Shown: positions 26,167 to 36,092, counted from the stretch's first letter. The stretch: DNA of 41,160 nucleotides from Desulfobacteraceae bacterium (GCA_027061725.1 JAMOVG010000198.1:1-41160); one strand, 5' to 3'. Numbers and translations are program-made. Notes: generated by a model from the letters alone, not told the origin.

Positions 26167-27657
26167 CTATGCAGCGCTGCGGTCCAGCCCGGTGAAGAAC
26201 AGGACCACGTTTTCCACAGGGGCGATGTCGCCGGCGGCCGTCAGCTGCAGCAGCCCGGCTAGGCCGGATGTGCCCGTGGCGCACGGCGTCATGTCCGTCT
26301 CGGCACGGGCCAGGCCGTGGGCGCGGGCGATCTGCGTTTCGTCGATGATTTCTGCGCGGCCGCCGGTCCGCAGTATGGCGGCGGCCAGCGCGAGCCAGTC
26401 ATAGGTCTCGTCATCCAGGATGCCGTGGGCCAGGCTGCGGGGCGGCGCCCCGTCCCAGGCCCACATGAACGCGTCGCGGCGGGTCACCGCTTCGGCCAGC
26501 ACCTGCCCGACGGCCGGGGTATCGAAATGCCGCCGGGCGAAATCGGCGACCCGTCGGATTCGGGGCGCCCCGGAACGGCTGAAATTTTTCAGGCGTGCGA
26601 GCTGCGGCCCGGGGTCGCTGTCGTGCTGCCAGGGCGGCAGGTCCCAGGCCAGACCGTTGCGCACGGCGATGCGTCCCAGCAGCAGCAGGTAGGCGCGCAC
26701 GAAGGGGAAGCCGCCCTCGGGCTGGCACGCGTAGATCCTCGGCAGGCGTTGCGCCAGGCCCAGGGCCAGCGCCGTCTGCCAGGCCTGGACGATGGCCCTG
26801 CCCAGGGCGCCGCCGCCCACCTGGATGACGGTTGCCGTGACATCCAGGCCGGTTTCGGCCACCTGCATGAGGGCCTCCCAGCCCAGGGTCTCGCCGCCCT
26901 CGATATTGGACCAGTTGTCGTTGCCCGAGCAGGAAAAGGGCAGCCAGCCCTTTTGCTCCACCGCCCGGCGGAAGGCCAGGTAGCAGGGGTCTCCGGCCGC
27001 CTCACGGTCGCGGCCGTACTTGTGCACCCGGGTCCGGTGTCGGTGCAGCAGTTTTTCGACCAGCGGGTCCACCTCCTGGGGCACGAAAGCGTGCAGGTCG
27101 AACCCGCCGGCGCGCGCCACGGCGGCCGCGCCCAGGGCCGCGTTGCCGCAGCTGTAGATGGCCAGCGTCGGCCGGGGGGCCTGTGGACGTCTGCGGCGTA
27201 TGGCCTCGAGGTACAGCAGGCTGCCCATCAGATGGCGGGCCTTGTGCGAGCCGCTCACATTGACGGTTTCGTTCTTGATCAACAGTCGTCCGGGCCGTGC
27301 CAGCGCCCGTGCCAGCCGTTGGCCCTCGACCAGCGGGGTGACCCGGAAGCCGGTGCCCTCCATCTCCTGCAGACGGCCGTCGAGCTCGTCCAGCACCGCT
27401 TCGTATGCCGGCCGGCCGAGCAGGGCGCGGCTGGCGAAGCCGGCGCTGAAGAGGCGGAAAGGGTCCCTGGAACCCGCCTGCCAGGATTGCCGCAGGTGCG
27501 CTGCCGCCGCCCTTGCAGAGGGGCCGAACGCGGTCAGCCGACGGAGGGTGTGCTCGGCTCCCGGACGGCGGTGGGGGCAGGCCAACAGGCCGCCGGACGG
27601 GTCGTAGCCGCGGCCGCAGGCCGGACAGTACAGGGTGATGTGCGGCGCTCTTTTCAT
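26167..27657 (-). CDS. threonine-synthase-like PLP enzyme with zinc-ribbon-like N-terminus
   Basis: A 496-residue fold-type II PLP enzyme. Residues ~11-28 (CPACGRGYDPSGGLLACPH) resemble the N-terminal zinc ribbon of some threonine synthases. The catalytic lysine is K139 in SGSHKARHLM, the substrate loop is YSCGNAALGAAAV, and VGGGALGRA is the phosphate-binding glycine loop. True threonine synthases act on phosphohomoserine; I cannot confirm that specificity here, and no thr/hom genes are near. It is followed after 14 bases by a second PLP enzyme and is divergent from a TRAP transporter, suggesting shared substrate chemistry. Confidence 0.85.
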   Translation of the reverse strand: MKRAPHITLYCPACGRGYDPSGGLLACPHRRPGAEHTLRRLTAFGPSARAAAAHLRQSWQAGSRDPFRLFSAGFASRALLGRPAYEAVLDELDGRLQEMEGTGFRVTPLVEGQRLARALARPGRLLIKNETVNVSGSHKARHLMGSLLYLEAIRRRRPQAPRPTLAIYSCGNAALGAAAVARAGGFDLHAFVPQEVDPLVEKLLHRHRTRVHKYGRDREAAGDPCYLAFRRAVEQKGWLPFSCSGNDNWSNIEGGETLGWEALMQVAETGLDVTATVIQVGGGALGRAIVQAWQTALALGLAQRLPRIYACQPEGGFPFVRAYLLLLGRIAVRNGLAWDLPPWQHDSDPGPQLARLKNFSRSGAPRIRRVADFARRHFDTPAVGQVLAEAVTRRDAFMWAWDGAPPRSLAHGILDDETYDWLALAAAILRTGGRAEIIDETQIARAHGLARAETDMTPCATGTSGLAGLLQLTAAGDIAPVENVVLFFTGLDRSAA

Positions 27658-27739
27658 GGGGGCGATCTTACCTTCATTGGTTGTGGTTTGCCAAGTGTTC
27701 TTTTTCCCCTTTGGGGCCCGGTTTCCGAATCATCTTTAC

Positions 27740-27768
27740 TTGACAAAGCCGATGCGATAGGCGATGTT
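27740..27768 (+). promoter_or_regulatory. possible promoter of the TRAP transporter operon
   Basis: TTGACA (27740-27745), 17 bases, GATGTT. The -10 is weak. A small hairpin (GCCGG...CCGGC, about 27793-27815) lies in the leader. The 226-base divergent region to the PLP gene shows no other clear site. Confidence 0.35.
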
Positions 27769-27883
27769 TAGACATCTACCCTTCGGTAACCCATTTGCCG
27801 GTGTGCGGTACCCGCCGGCATTCCCCCGCAAGAATCGCAGTGCTTTCACCAGGCGTTTTTCTGCGGTATCGAATGAGGGATCC

Positions 27884-28396
27884 TTGGTTAACGCTGAACT
27901 TGCCCGCAAGATGGATGCATTCGGACGGCGCCTGAACTGGCTGGTGGAGCGCCTGTGTGCCCTGCTGATGGCCGTCATGGTGATGGTAATCTGGTTTGGT
28001 GTGTTGGAGCGCTATTTCCTGGGCCTGGGTGTCACCTGGACCGAGGAGTTCTCACGCTACGTCATGATCTGGGTGGCGCTGCTGGCCGTGTCCTGCGGCG
28101 CCTACCGCCGTGAGCACATCGGGCTGGACTTCATCCTGCAGCGCCTCTCGCCCGACAACCGCAAGCGTCTGCGCCTGGCCCTGGACCTGATGGGGCTGTG
28201 CTTTTTCCTGTTCATGTTCTATTACGGTCTGGGCATGGCGGCCGGCGGGGCCAGCCAGTACGCCACCATCTTCGGCATGACCATGCTGGTGCCCTTCGCC
28301 TCGGTGCCGGTGTCGGCGGCCCTGACCAGCATCCAGATCGTGGTCACCATGATCCGCGATTTCAGCGCCGAACCCCTTTCCCCGGAGGCCCAGTGA
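27884..28396 (+). CDS. dctQ: TRAP transporter small membrane subunit (DctQ family)
   Basis: A 170-residue, four-helix small permease of a tripartite ATP-independent periplasmic transporter. It has the family-typical GVTWTEEFSRYVMIWVALLA and YRREHIGLDF segments. Start choice: TTG at 27884 has GAGG 5 bases upstream, while ATG at 27911 has no clear Shine-Dalgarno; the ORF-track ATG at 27764 is probably upstream of the transcript's coding part. The large subunit begins one base after its stop, so the pair is co-translated. Confidence 0.88.
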   Translation: MVNAELARKMDAFGRRLNWLVERLCALLMAVMVMVIWFGVLERYFLGLGVTWTEEFSRYVMIWVALLAVSCGAYRREHIGLDFILQRLSPDNRKRLRLALDLMGLCFFLFMFYYGLGMAAGGASQYATIFGMTMLVPFASVPVSAALTSIQIVVTMIRDFSAEPLSPEAQ

Positions 28397-28397
28397 C

Positions 28398-29681
28398 ATG
28401 ACCATCGTGGCCGTCACCTTTTTCGGTCTGATCCTCATCGGCCTGCCCATCGGTTTCGTGCTGGGCATCGCCGGCGTCATCGGCCTGCTACAGATCGGCG
28501 GGCAGAACTTCCTCACCATGGCGCCCAAGCGCTTTTTCGAGGGCCTGGACCTGTTCACCTTCATGGCCATGCCGTTCTTTATCCTGGCCGGCGAGATCAT
28601 GAACCGCTCGGGCATCACCGAGCGTCTGGCGGCCTTTGCCGATGCCCTGGTGGGGTACCTGCGCGGCGGCCTGGCGCACTCCAACATGGTGGCCTCGGTG
28701 ATGTTCGCCGGCATGACCGGCGCGGCGGTTTCCGACACGGCGGCCTTCGGCAACACCCTGGTGCCCGCCATGGTCAAGCAGGGCTATACGCGGCCCTTTT
28801 CCTGCGCCGTGACGGTGGCCGGGTCCATCATCGGACCCACCATCCCGCCGTCCAACCTGATGGTCATTTACGGGTCGCTCATGGGGGTCTCCATCGCCGG
28901 CCTGTTCGCCGCCGGCATCCTGCCCGGCCTGCTCATCTGCCTGCTGTGCATGGCGGTCATCGCCGCCCTGGGACGGCGGCTGAACCTGCCCAAGAGCCAA
29001 AGGGGGCCCAGCCTGCGGGTGATCGTGGCCGCCTTCCGCTCCAGTTTCCTGGCGCTGCTGATGCCGGGAATCATCCTGGGCGGCATCCTGCTGGGCATCG
29101 TGACGCCCACCGAGGCGGCCGCCATCGCCGTTTTCTACGCCCTTTTCATCGGGGTGGTGGTCTACCGCGCCATCACCTTCGCCGACATCGTGGACATGCT
29201 TATCCGCACCGCGCTGATCACGGGGGTGGTCTTCCTGATCATCGCCTCGGCCTCCATCCTGAGCTGGTGGATGACTTTCATGCAGATCCCCCAGACCATC
29301 GCGGCTTTTTTTCTGTCGCTCTCGAGCAACCCCAAGGTCATCATCGGCCTGATCCTGGCGCTGCTGCTGGCCATCGGCATGTTCATGGACATCAACGCCG
29401 CCCTGATCATCCTGGCCCCGGTGCTGGGTCCCCTGACGGCGGCCGTGGGCATGAACCCGGTGCACGCCGGCATCATGATCGTGCTGGCGCTTAACATCTC
29501 GCTGATGACCCCGCCGGTGGGCGCCTGCCTGTTCGTGCTCTCCTCGGTGACCGGCGAGCGCATCGAACGCATCAGCGCCGCCCTGGTTCCCTTCCTGGTG
29601 GTGGAGGTGCTGGTGCTGGTGATGGTGGCCTACTGGAGCGACATGACCATGTGGCTGCCGCGGCTGCTGCTGGGCAAGTGA
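28398..29681 (+). CDS. dctM: TRAP transporter large permease subunit (DctM family)
   Basis: A 427-residue integral membrane protein with about 12-13 helices that forms the ion-coupled transport channel of the TRAP system. Family hallmarks include FFILAGEIMNRSGIT, FAGMTGAAVSDTAAFGN, TIPPSNLMVIYG, and MFMDINAALIILAPVLGP followed by MTPPVGACLFV. Transport is driven by a sodium or proton gradient in characterised relatives. It sits between the small permease and the binding protein in the standard Q-M-P order. Confidence 0.96.
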   Translation: MTIVAVTFFGLILIGLPIGFVLGIAGVIGLLQIGGQNFLTMAPKRFFEGLDLFTFMAMPFFILAGEIMNRSGITERLAAFADALVGYLRGGLAHSNMVASVMFAGMTGAAVSDTAAFGNTLVPAMVKQGYTRPFSCAVTVAGSIIGPTIPPSNLMVIYGSLMGVSIAGLFAAGILPGLLICLLCMAVIAALGRRLNLPKSQRGPSLRVIVAAFRSSFLALLMPGIILGGILLGIVTPTEAAAIAVFYALFIGVVVYRAITFADIVDMLIRTALITGVVFLIIASASILSWWMTFMQIPQTIAAFFLSLSSNPKVIIGLILALLLAIGMFMDINAALIILAPVLGPLTAAVGMNPVHAGIMIVLALNISLMTPPVGACLFVLSSVTGERIERISAALVPFLVVEVLVLVMVAYWSDMTMWLPRLLLGK

Positions 29682-29747
29682 TGACTGGATTTGGAATCGG
29701 TATTGTTTGGCGTCTAACTTACATCAATGGGAAAAAGGAGGAAACGC

Positions 29748-30794
29748 ATGAAGCACTTCACCCGTATTTTCGTCATTTTCGTCGTGGCGCTGGGGCTGGC
29801 CCTGGCCGCTCCCATGGGGGCCCAGGCCGCCAAGGTCATCAAGCTGCACCACCTCAACAAGGACGACCCCTTCGACAACCCCACCGGCGCCATGGCCACG
29901 GTTTTCAAGAGCCTGGTGGAAGCCGGCACCAACGGCAGCGTCCAGGTGCAGACCTTTCCCAGCGGCCAGCTGGGCAAGGACGCCGAGGTGGTCCAGCAGG
30001 TCAAGGCCGGCGTGATCCAGTCCGGCATCCACTCGGTGGGCGGCTTCGCCTCGGTCTACCCCATGATGGGGGTCATCGACATCCCCTTCGCCTTCCCCAA
30101 CATCAGCACCACTTACGCGGTCTTTGACGGGCCCTTCGGCAAAAAGTTTGCCGGCGATATCGAGAAGAAGACCGGCCTCAAGGTGCTGGGCTTCGGCGAC
30201 TCCGGGGGCTTTTTCCAGTTCACCAACTCCAAACGGCCCATCAAGACCCCGGCCGACATGAAGGGCCTCAAGATCCGCACCATGGGCTTAGACACCCACA
30301 AGACCATCATCAAAGCCCTGGGCGGCCAGCCTGCCGCCATCGCCTGGAGCGAGGTCTACACGGCGCTTCAGACCGGCGTGGCCGACGGGCAGATGAACCC
30401 CATTCCCATCATCGCCTTCGCCAAGTTCAACGAGGTCCAGAAGTACCTGACCCTCAGCGGGCACCTCTTCGCGCCCTACGTGTGGGTCATGAACCAGAAG
30501 TTCTGGGACAGCCTGACGCCGTCCGAGCAGTACGTCGTGAAGTACGCCGCGCGTTCCGCCATCGTGGCCGGGCGGGGCATGGGCCGCATCATCGAGGCCT
30601 CCGACCGCGGTCTGCCGGCGCTGGCCAAGGACATGCAGGTCAACGCCCTGTCGCCCGAGGAGAAGGCCAAGTTCCGCGATGTGGCCATGCCGGCCGTCAA
30701 GGAGCTGATTGTCAAGAAGTTCGGCGCCGAGGGCCAGGAGATGATGCAGGCCTTCCTGGACGCCATCGCCCAGGCCGAAAAGGCCGAAAAGTAG
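29748..30794 (+). CDS. dctP: TRAP transporter substrate-binding protein (DctP family)
   Basis: A 348-residue periplasmic solute receptor. A signal peptide (MKHFTRIFVIFVVALGLALA, cleavage near AQA-AK) precedes the DctP fold. FTNSKRPIKTPADMKGLKIRTMG carries the conserved arginine that in the family pairs with a substrate carboxylate. AIAWSEVYTALQTGVADGQ is the typical hinge/pocket block. A carboxylated solute is therefore likely, but its identity is open. AAGGAGG lies 7 bases before the ATG at 29748. A strong terminator follows. Confidence 0.95.
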   Translation: MKHFTRIFVIFVVALGLALAAPMGAQAAKVIKLHHLNKDDPFDNPTGAMATVFKSLVEAGTNGSVQVQTFPSGQLGKDAEVVQQVKAGVIQSGIHSVGGFASVYPMMGVIDIPFAFPNISTTYAVFDGPFGKKFAGDIEKKTGLKVLGFGDSGGFFQFTNSKRPIKTPADMKGLKIRTMGLDTHKTIIKALGGQPAAIAWSEVYTALQTGVADGQMNPIPIIAFAKFNEVQKYLTLSGHLFAPYVWVMNQKFWDSLTPSEQYVVKYAARSAIVAGRGMGRIIEASDRGLPALAKDMQVNALSPEEKAKFRDVAMPAVKELIVKKFGAEGQEMMQAFLDAIAQAEKAEK

Positions 30795-30818
30795 CCGGTT
30801 CCCGGCTGCACCGTTAAA

Positions 30819-30857
30819 CACCCCCCTGTCGCGGGAAACCGGGGCAGGGGGTTTTTT
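30819..30857 (+). terminator. terminator of the TRAP operon
   Basis: ACCCCCCTG pairs with CAGGGGGT and is followed directly by seven T residues, 25 bases after the dctP stop. Confidence 0.9.
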
Positions 30858-30886
30858 TGATTTTCACAGCCGGGGTATCTCCGCTT

Positions 30887-31209
30887 GGCGGGGCAATTGC
30901 AAGGCTCCTCCGTCTTTGGGTGAAAGCCCCGTCTGCAGCATGACTCGACCGGGGCGGGCAGGCATCGCCTGTGCTCCGTGAGCCCCGGCGGGGATGCTCC
31001 GCCCGCCGGCGCTCAAAGGCGAGAACACGCTGCGCTCAGACAGCTCGCCTTTTTTAATGGGCCCCCGGCCTGCGCATCTTTTTCCCGCCGGTTCTCCAAC
31101 TGCGCACAGCCGACACCTGCCCGCCCCTTCCGCAGGGATGGGCCAAAGATAGCGAAGGACAATTGCCGCAAAAAATGTAGAAGGCTGCTTGCAATTGCGT
31201 TGCCCCGCC
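30887..31209 (-). repeat. structured intergenic repeat element, copy 2 (inverted)
   Basis: A 323-base element filling most of the 552-base dctP-glnS gap. Its ends are inverted repeats GGCGGGGCAATTGCAAG (30887-30903) and, at 31188-31209, the complement with a 5-base insertion. Outer stem arms are 30951-30967 and 31111-31127. Hairpin arms are CCGGCGG/CCGCCGG (30985-30991/31003-31009) and AAAGGCGAG/CTCGCCTTT (31015-31023/31044-31052). Read on the minus strand, its central ~110 bases align with 16185-16294. It also carries ~50 extra bases (about 31053-31100) absent from copy 1. On the plus strand the last hairpin plus T6 resembles a terminator. Confidence 0.75.
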
Positions 31210-31346
31210 TTGTCTCACCGGTTGACAGCGCCGGCCCACCTCCTGTAGTTTCAACCATCGCCGGCGGCGCAGGGGGCATCGGCCGGCAGACGATCCGCCA
31301 TCGGGCGGAAAACCGCCTACAGCCAGAGAAGAGAGGAAAGCCGGCC

Positions 31347-33091
<1,745 letters not shown>

Positions 33092-33095
<4 letters not shown>

Positions 33096-33181
33096 GCGCA
33101 GATGAAAAAGACGGAAAAAACGAGATCGGGCGAGATTGCAACGGGGACGGCGTTGTCAATAAATTGTTCATAACGTTCTAA
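33092..33181 (+). CDS. possible 29-residue peptide overlapping the glnS stop
   Basis: ATG overlaps the glnS TGA as ATGA and opens a 29-codon frame: [20 protein letters not shown] and VVNKLFITF. The DxNGDGVVN segment resembles a calcium-binding dockerin/EF-hand loop. It has no Shine-Dalgarno of its own and could be a chance frame; translation would depend on coupling to glnS. Confidence 0.25.
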
Positions 33182-33266
33182 CCTGTTGACGGGACAGGTG
33201 GATATTCGTTGGCCGGAAAATCTGCGATTGGCAATGGCCGAGGCGGAGCATGCGTTAAAATAACAG

Positions 33267-33295
33267 TATAAACAGATAGATGCAGATTGTTTATA
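33267..33295 (+). promoter_or_regulatory. A/T-rich perfect dyad downstream of glnS
   Basis: TATAAACA (33267-33274) and TGTTTATA (33288-33295) form a perfect 8-bp inverted repeat separated by 13 bases and followed by ACTTTTCC. It could be a weak terminator for glnS or an operator for the response-regulator gene. Confidence 0.4.
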
Positions 33296-33334
33296 ACTTT
33301 TCCGGCACCTTCCTCAAATCCGCTTTTTTGGGCA

Positions 33335-33510
33335 TTGACAATCCGGCCGTCCTGTTTCAGATTGCCCCTCAGATTTCCCCGAGGGCGGTAAAGCCCAGAG
33401 GCTGATTTTCCGTCCCTCGTCTTCGGTAGTGTTTTGCGCTATCCGGGTGCCGGGTTCCGCTACCGGCGAATCCCGGCGGCTTTCCTTCAATCCCGATTAC
33501 CGCAGGTGAG
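33335..33510. ncRNA. possible structured leader or degenerate c-di-GMP-I-like RNA
   Basis: Most of the 424-base glnS-response-regulator gap is gene-less. TTGACA (33335-33340) with a weak CAGATT 17 bases on could be a plus-strand promoter. It is followed by hairpins CCCTC/GAGGG, AGCC/GGCT and CCGGG/CCCGG. On the minus strand (about 33450 down to 33366) the order GCGCAAAAC, CCGAAGACG, GGGACGGAAA, AGCCTCTGGGCTT recalls the cyclic-di-GMP-I (GEMM) pattern, but with broken pairing and no minus-strand gene downstream. Confidence 0.25.
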
Positions 33511-33519
33511 AAGCGACGG

Positions 33520-33930
33520 ATGTACCGTATCCTGATTGTCGACGATGATCCCGGGATCTCCACCATGATGTGCGAGGCGCTCACGCACTTCGGCTACGCT
33601 GCAGAGACCGCCGAAAGCGGGTGGGAGGCATTGGAGCGGCTGCAGCAATGCGTGTTCGATCTGGTGATTACCGACATGTACCTGCCGGACCTGGAGGGGG
33701 CCTGCATCGTGCGCCACATCCGGCGCTCCGCGCGCCCGCACACCCCGGTGATCGGTGTATCCGGCACCCCCTGGATGCTAGACGGGTCGGGCTGCGACGT
33801 GGTGCTGACCAAGCCTTTCCCTCTTAACGCCCTGGTGGAGGCAGTCCAACGGCTGGAGCGAAGGGCGCCCGTGATTTCTCCCGCATCGGCTGCCGCCCCT
33901 CTGGACACCGCCGCGCCGCTGCATCCCTGA
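33520..33930 (+). CDS. single-domain response regulator (receiver only)
   Basis: A 136-residue CheY-like receiver with no output domain. The acidic pocket is VDDD (8-10), the phospho-acceptor D52 lies in LVITDMYLPD, S81 is the switch residue, and K98 is in LTKPFP. The last ~25 residues are an Ala/Pro-rich tail. Such proteins act by protein contact or in phosphorelays; the hybrid kinase at 17.9-19.6 kb is a candidate partner only by co-occurrence. AGGTGAGAAG lies upstream of the ATG. Confidence 0.92.
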   Translation: MYRILIVDDDPGISTMMCEALTHFGYAAETAESGWEALERLQQCVFDLVITDMYLPDLEGACIVRHIRRSARPHTPVIGVSGTPWMLDGSGCDVVLTKPFPLNALVEAVQRLERRAPVISPASAAAPLDTAAPLHP

Positions 33931-33952
33931 AGGGCGTTGCCCAGCCTCTCGC

Positions 33953-33969
33953 CCGGTTGAACCAACCGG
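33953..33969. terminator. short hairpin between convergent genes
   Basis: CCGGTTG-AAC-CAACCGG, a perfect 7-bp stem with a 3-base loop, lies in the 54-base gap between the response regulator and the convergent secreted protein. No T-run is present. Confidence 0.35.
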
Positions 33970-33984
33970 CTCAAGCTAGCAGCC

Positions 33985-34530
33985 TCAGGGAAGGGCGTCC
34001 TTGACCGCCTGAGGCACTTTCTTTTCCTTGACTGTTTTGCTCTTGATGCCGATGGACATGGTGCAGTAGCCGACCTGCGCCCCGCAGATGGTTCTGAGAG
34101 TGCCCTTTTTCAGTTCCCCGGTCTTCTTATTCTGCTTGCCACTGAGCACAAACCCCAGGTAGATGTCCGACGTGTCAGCACCCTCCGTGATCTGGAAGTA
34201 AGTGGTGAAGATCCCCTTGTCATAATTGCCCATTTTCCTTTCAAGGTCCATCTTCAGGGAGTCCCAGTAATTGTTATCTTCGTCGTAGAACACCAGGTAG
34301 GCCTCCATGCCGGAAAAACCGGTATGGGTGATCTTGATGTACACCGTCCCCTTGAGTTTTTCCTTCGCCATGTTGCCGTTGTCGTTACAAACCCCCCCGC
34401 CGGAGAGCTTTCCCTTGAGCCACTGGCCCTGCCAGTCATCGTGCATGAGCGCGTAGGCGCGGTGGTTTGCCGCAGTGCACAACAACAGCAGCGTTATGGC
34501 CAGGATCGTCATCAGCCTGACGGTTTTCAT
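33985..34530 (-). CDS. small exported protein of unknown function
   Basis: A 181-residue protein with a clear N-terminal signal peptide (MKTVRLMTILAITLLLLCTA, possible cleavage after AYA). The mature part looks like a beta-rich single domain. It includes KLKGTVYIKITHTGFSGMEAYL, EDNNYWDSL and DIYLGFVLSGKQNKK, with three cysteines (VCND, TICG, GYCT). I do not recognise the family. A strong GGGAGGTG ribosome-binding site supports the start. It is convergent with the response regulator and divergent from acuI. Confidence 0.8.
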   Translation of the reverse strand: MKTVRLMTILAITLLLLCTAANHRAYALMHDDWQGQWLKGKLSGGGVCNDNGNMAKEKLKGTVYIKITHTGFSGMEAYLVFYDEDNNYWDSLKMDLERKMGNYDKGIFTTYFQITEGADTSDIYLGFVLSGKQNKKTGELKKGTLRTICGAQVGYCTMSIGIKSKTVKEKKVPQAVKDALP

Positions 34531-35090
34531 GAATCCACCTCCCTTTTGTCAACGGTTTCCGGATGCCGCGGGAAAAGCAGCGGTGGCGTACGCCCGCCGG
34601 GCAGCGGGAAACAACACGGTTGCGCCACCGTGTCTTACAGGCGGCCTCCTCTTTTCGGATTGTCCAGAAGACCGATTGCCGTCGGAACGGCTACCGTGGG
34701 GAGAGGTCGGGGGGCAGAAGGCAGAGGCGCAGTGGTCGCTGTCGGCAGGGACCGTCCCGTTGGCTTCGCATCCATCGAATTAGCATTTAGCATAATTTAT
34801 GCCATTTTGAGAAAGTCGAAAATTGATGAAATTCCAGATTGTTGTGATTCGCAATGGATATCTTTGGGCCTAAGATAGGAATATATTGCTATAAAGATAG
34901 GCAAAAAAGGTAACGCTTCTGGGAATAAATCGCCATATCTGCAGCCGCCCTTGCGGCCGTCTTTGGGAAAACGGACCGGCGCGCGGAGCACGTCCGCGAC
35001 GGCAGGGAGATCCTGCTTGACGGCCGGTTCGAGGACCGTATATGGAAGTCCATGCAGGCCAACAACCACCGCAAGACAGGGGAGGGAGAC
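34531..35090. other. divergent intergenic region with A/T-rich island and coding-like tail
   Basis: A 560-base gap. An A/T-rich island (34770-34920) holds the 13-base palindrome GCATAATTTATGC (34790-34802). From about 34931 the sequence becomes GC-rich and stays open in the acuI frame for ~50 codons (including GREILLDGRFEDRIWKSMQ) up to the acuI start, preceded by a TAA. This looks like the remnant of a gene's 3' end, but I cannot name it. No plausible complete gene is visible. Confidence 0.35.
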
Positions 35091-36092
35091 ATGACCGAAC
35101 AAACCTTTCGTGCCCTGGTGGTGCGGGAAGTCGAGAAGAGCCGCTTCAACCGCAGCATCGAGGAGCGCACCACCGCCGATTTGCCCGCGGGCGATGTCCT
35201 CATCCGCGTACGCTATTCTTCGCTCAACTACAAGGACGCGCTGTCGGCGTCGGGCAACCGCGGCGTGACGCGCACTTACCCACACACGCCGGGCATTGAC
35301 GCTGCCGGTATAGTCGTACAGAGCGCCTCGCCGGACTTCCAGCCCGGGCAGCAGGTGCTGGTGACCGGCTACGACTTGGGCATGAATACCGCCGGCGGGT
35401 TTGGCCGGTACATCCGCGTGCCGGCCGGGTGGGTCGTCAAACTGCCGGACGGGCTGAGCCTCAGGGAGAGCATGATCTACGGTACGGCCGGGTTCACGGC
35501 AGCCCTCTCCGTGGCCGAACTGGAAAAGGGCGGGCTGACGCCGCCGGCGGGTGAAGTTCTGGTGACCGGCGCCACCGGTGGGGTGGGCAGCATGGCGGTG
35601 GCCATCCTGGCGCACATCGGGTTTTCGGTGGTGGCCCTGAGCGGCAAACCCGACGCCGCCGATTACCTCAAAAAACTGGGCGCCGCCGCGGTTCTCCCCC
35701 GGGAAGAAGGCCTCGACGACAGTTCGCGCCCGCTTCTCAAGGGACGCTGGGCCGGGGTGGTGGACACCGTGGGCGGTGCGTACCTGGCCACGGCCCTCAA
35801 GGCCACCCGCCAGCGCGCCGTAGTGACCTGCTGCGGCCTGGTGGCCTCCCCGACCCTGGAGACCACGGTTTTCCCCTTCATCCTGCGCGGCGCGCGGCTC
35901 ATCGGCATCGACTCGGCCAGCTGCCCCTATCCCCAGCGCCTGGAGACCTGGCAGAAGATCGCCGGCCCCTGGAAACTGGAGAACCTGGACGTCATGGCCG
36001 CCGAGATCACGCTGGAGGACCTGGACGGGCAGATCGAAGAGATGCTGCAGGGAAGATCTCGGGGCCGCAAGATCGTACGCATGGGGGACTGA
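35091..36092 (+). CDS. acuI: acrylyl-CoA reductase / YhdH-family quinone oxidoreductase
   Basis: A 333-residue zinc-free medium-chain dehydrogenase/reductase. The N-terminal GroES-like part has YSSLNYKDALSASGNRGVTR and TPGIDAAGIVV. The Rossmann part (~140-280) has VTGATGGVGSMAVAILA for NADPH binding. The SLNYKDAL and GNxGVxRxYP blocks are diagnostic of the YhdH/AcuI subfamily, which reduces acrylyl-CoA to propionyl-CoA in characterised members. The ATG at 35091 has GGGAGGGAG upstream. hutI starts 3 bases after the stop, so the two form an operon. Confidence 0.9.
   Translation: MTEQTFRALVVREVEKSRFNRSIEERTTADLPAGDVLIRVRYSSLNYKDALSASGNRGVTRTYPHTPGIDAAGIVVQSASPDFQPGQQVLVTGYDLGMNTAGGFGRYIRVPAGWVVKLPDGLSLRESMIYGTAGFTAALSVAELEKGGLTPPAGEVLVTGATGGVGSMAVAILAHIGFSVVALSGKPDAADYLKKLGAAAVLPREEGLDDSSRPLLKGRWAGVVDTVGGAYLATALKATRQRAVVTCCGLVASPTLETTVFPFILRGARLIGIDSASCPYPQRLETWQKIAGPWKLENLDVMAAEITLEDLDGQIEEMLQGRSRGRKIVRMGD

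Noticed and set aside
30978-31346. N-terminal extension of the glnS ORF
   Set aside because: It translates the structured repeat and intergenic DNA; the ATG at 31347 has a proper Shine-Dalgarno and gives normal GlnRS length.
34540-34560. TTGACA just upstream of the 34530 ATG as a promoter
   Set aside because: It lies within about 20 bases of the start codon on the minus strand, leaving no room for a -10 and a leader with the visible ribosome-binding site.
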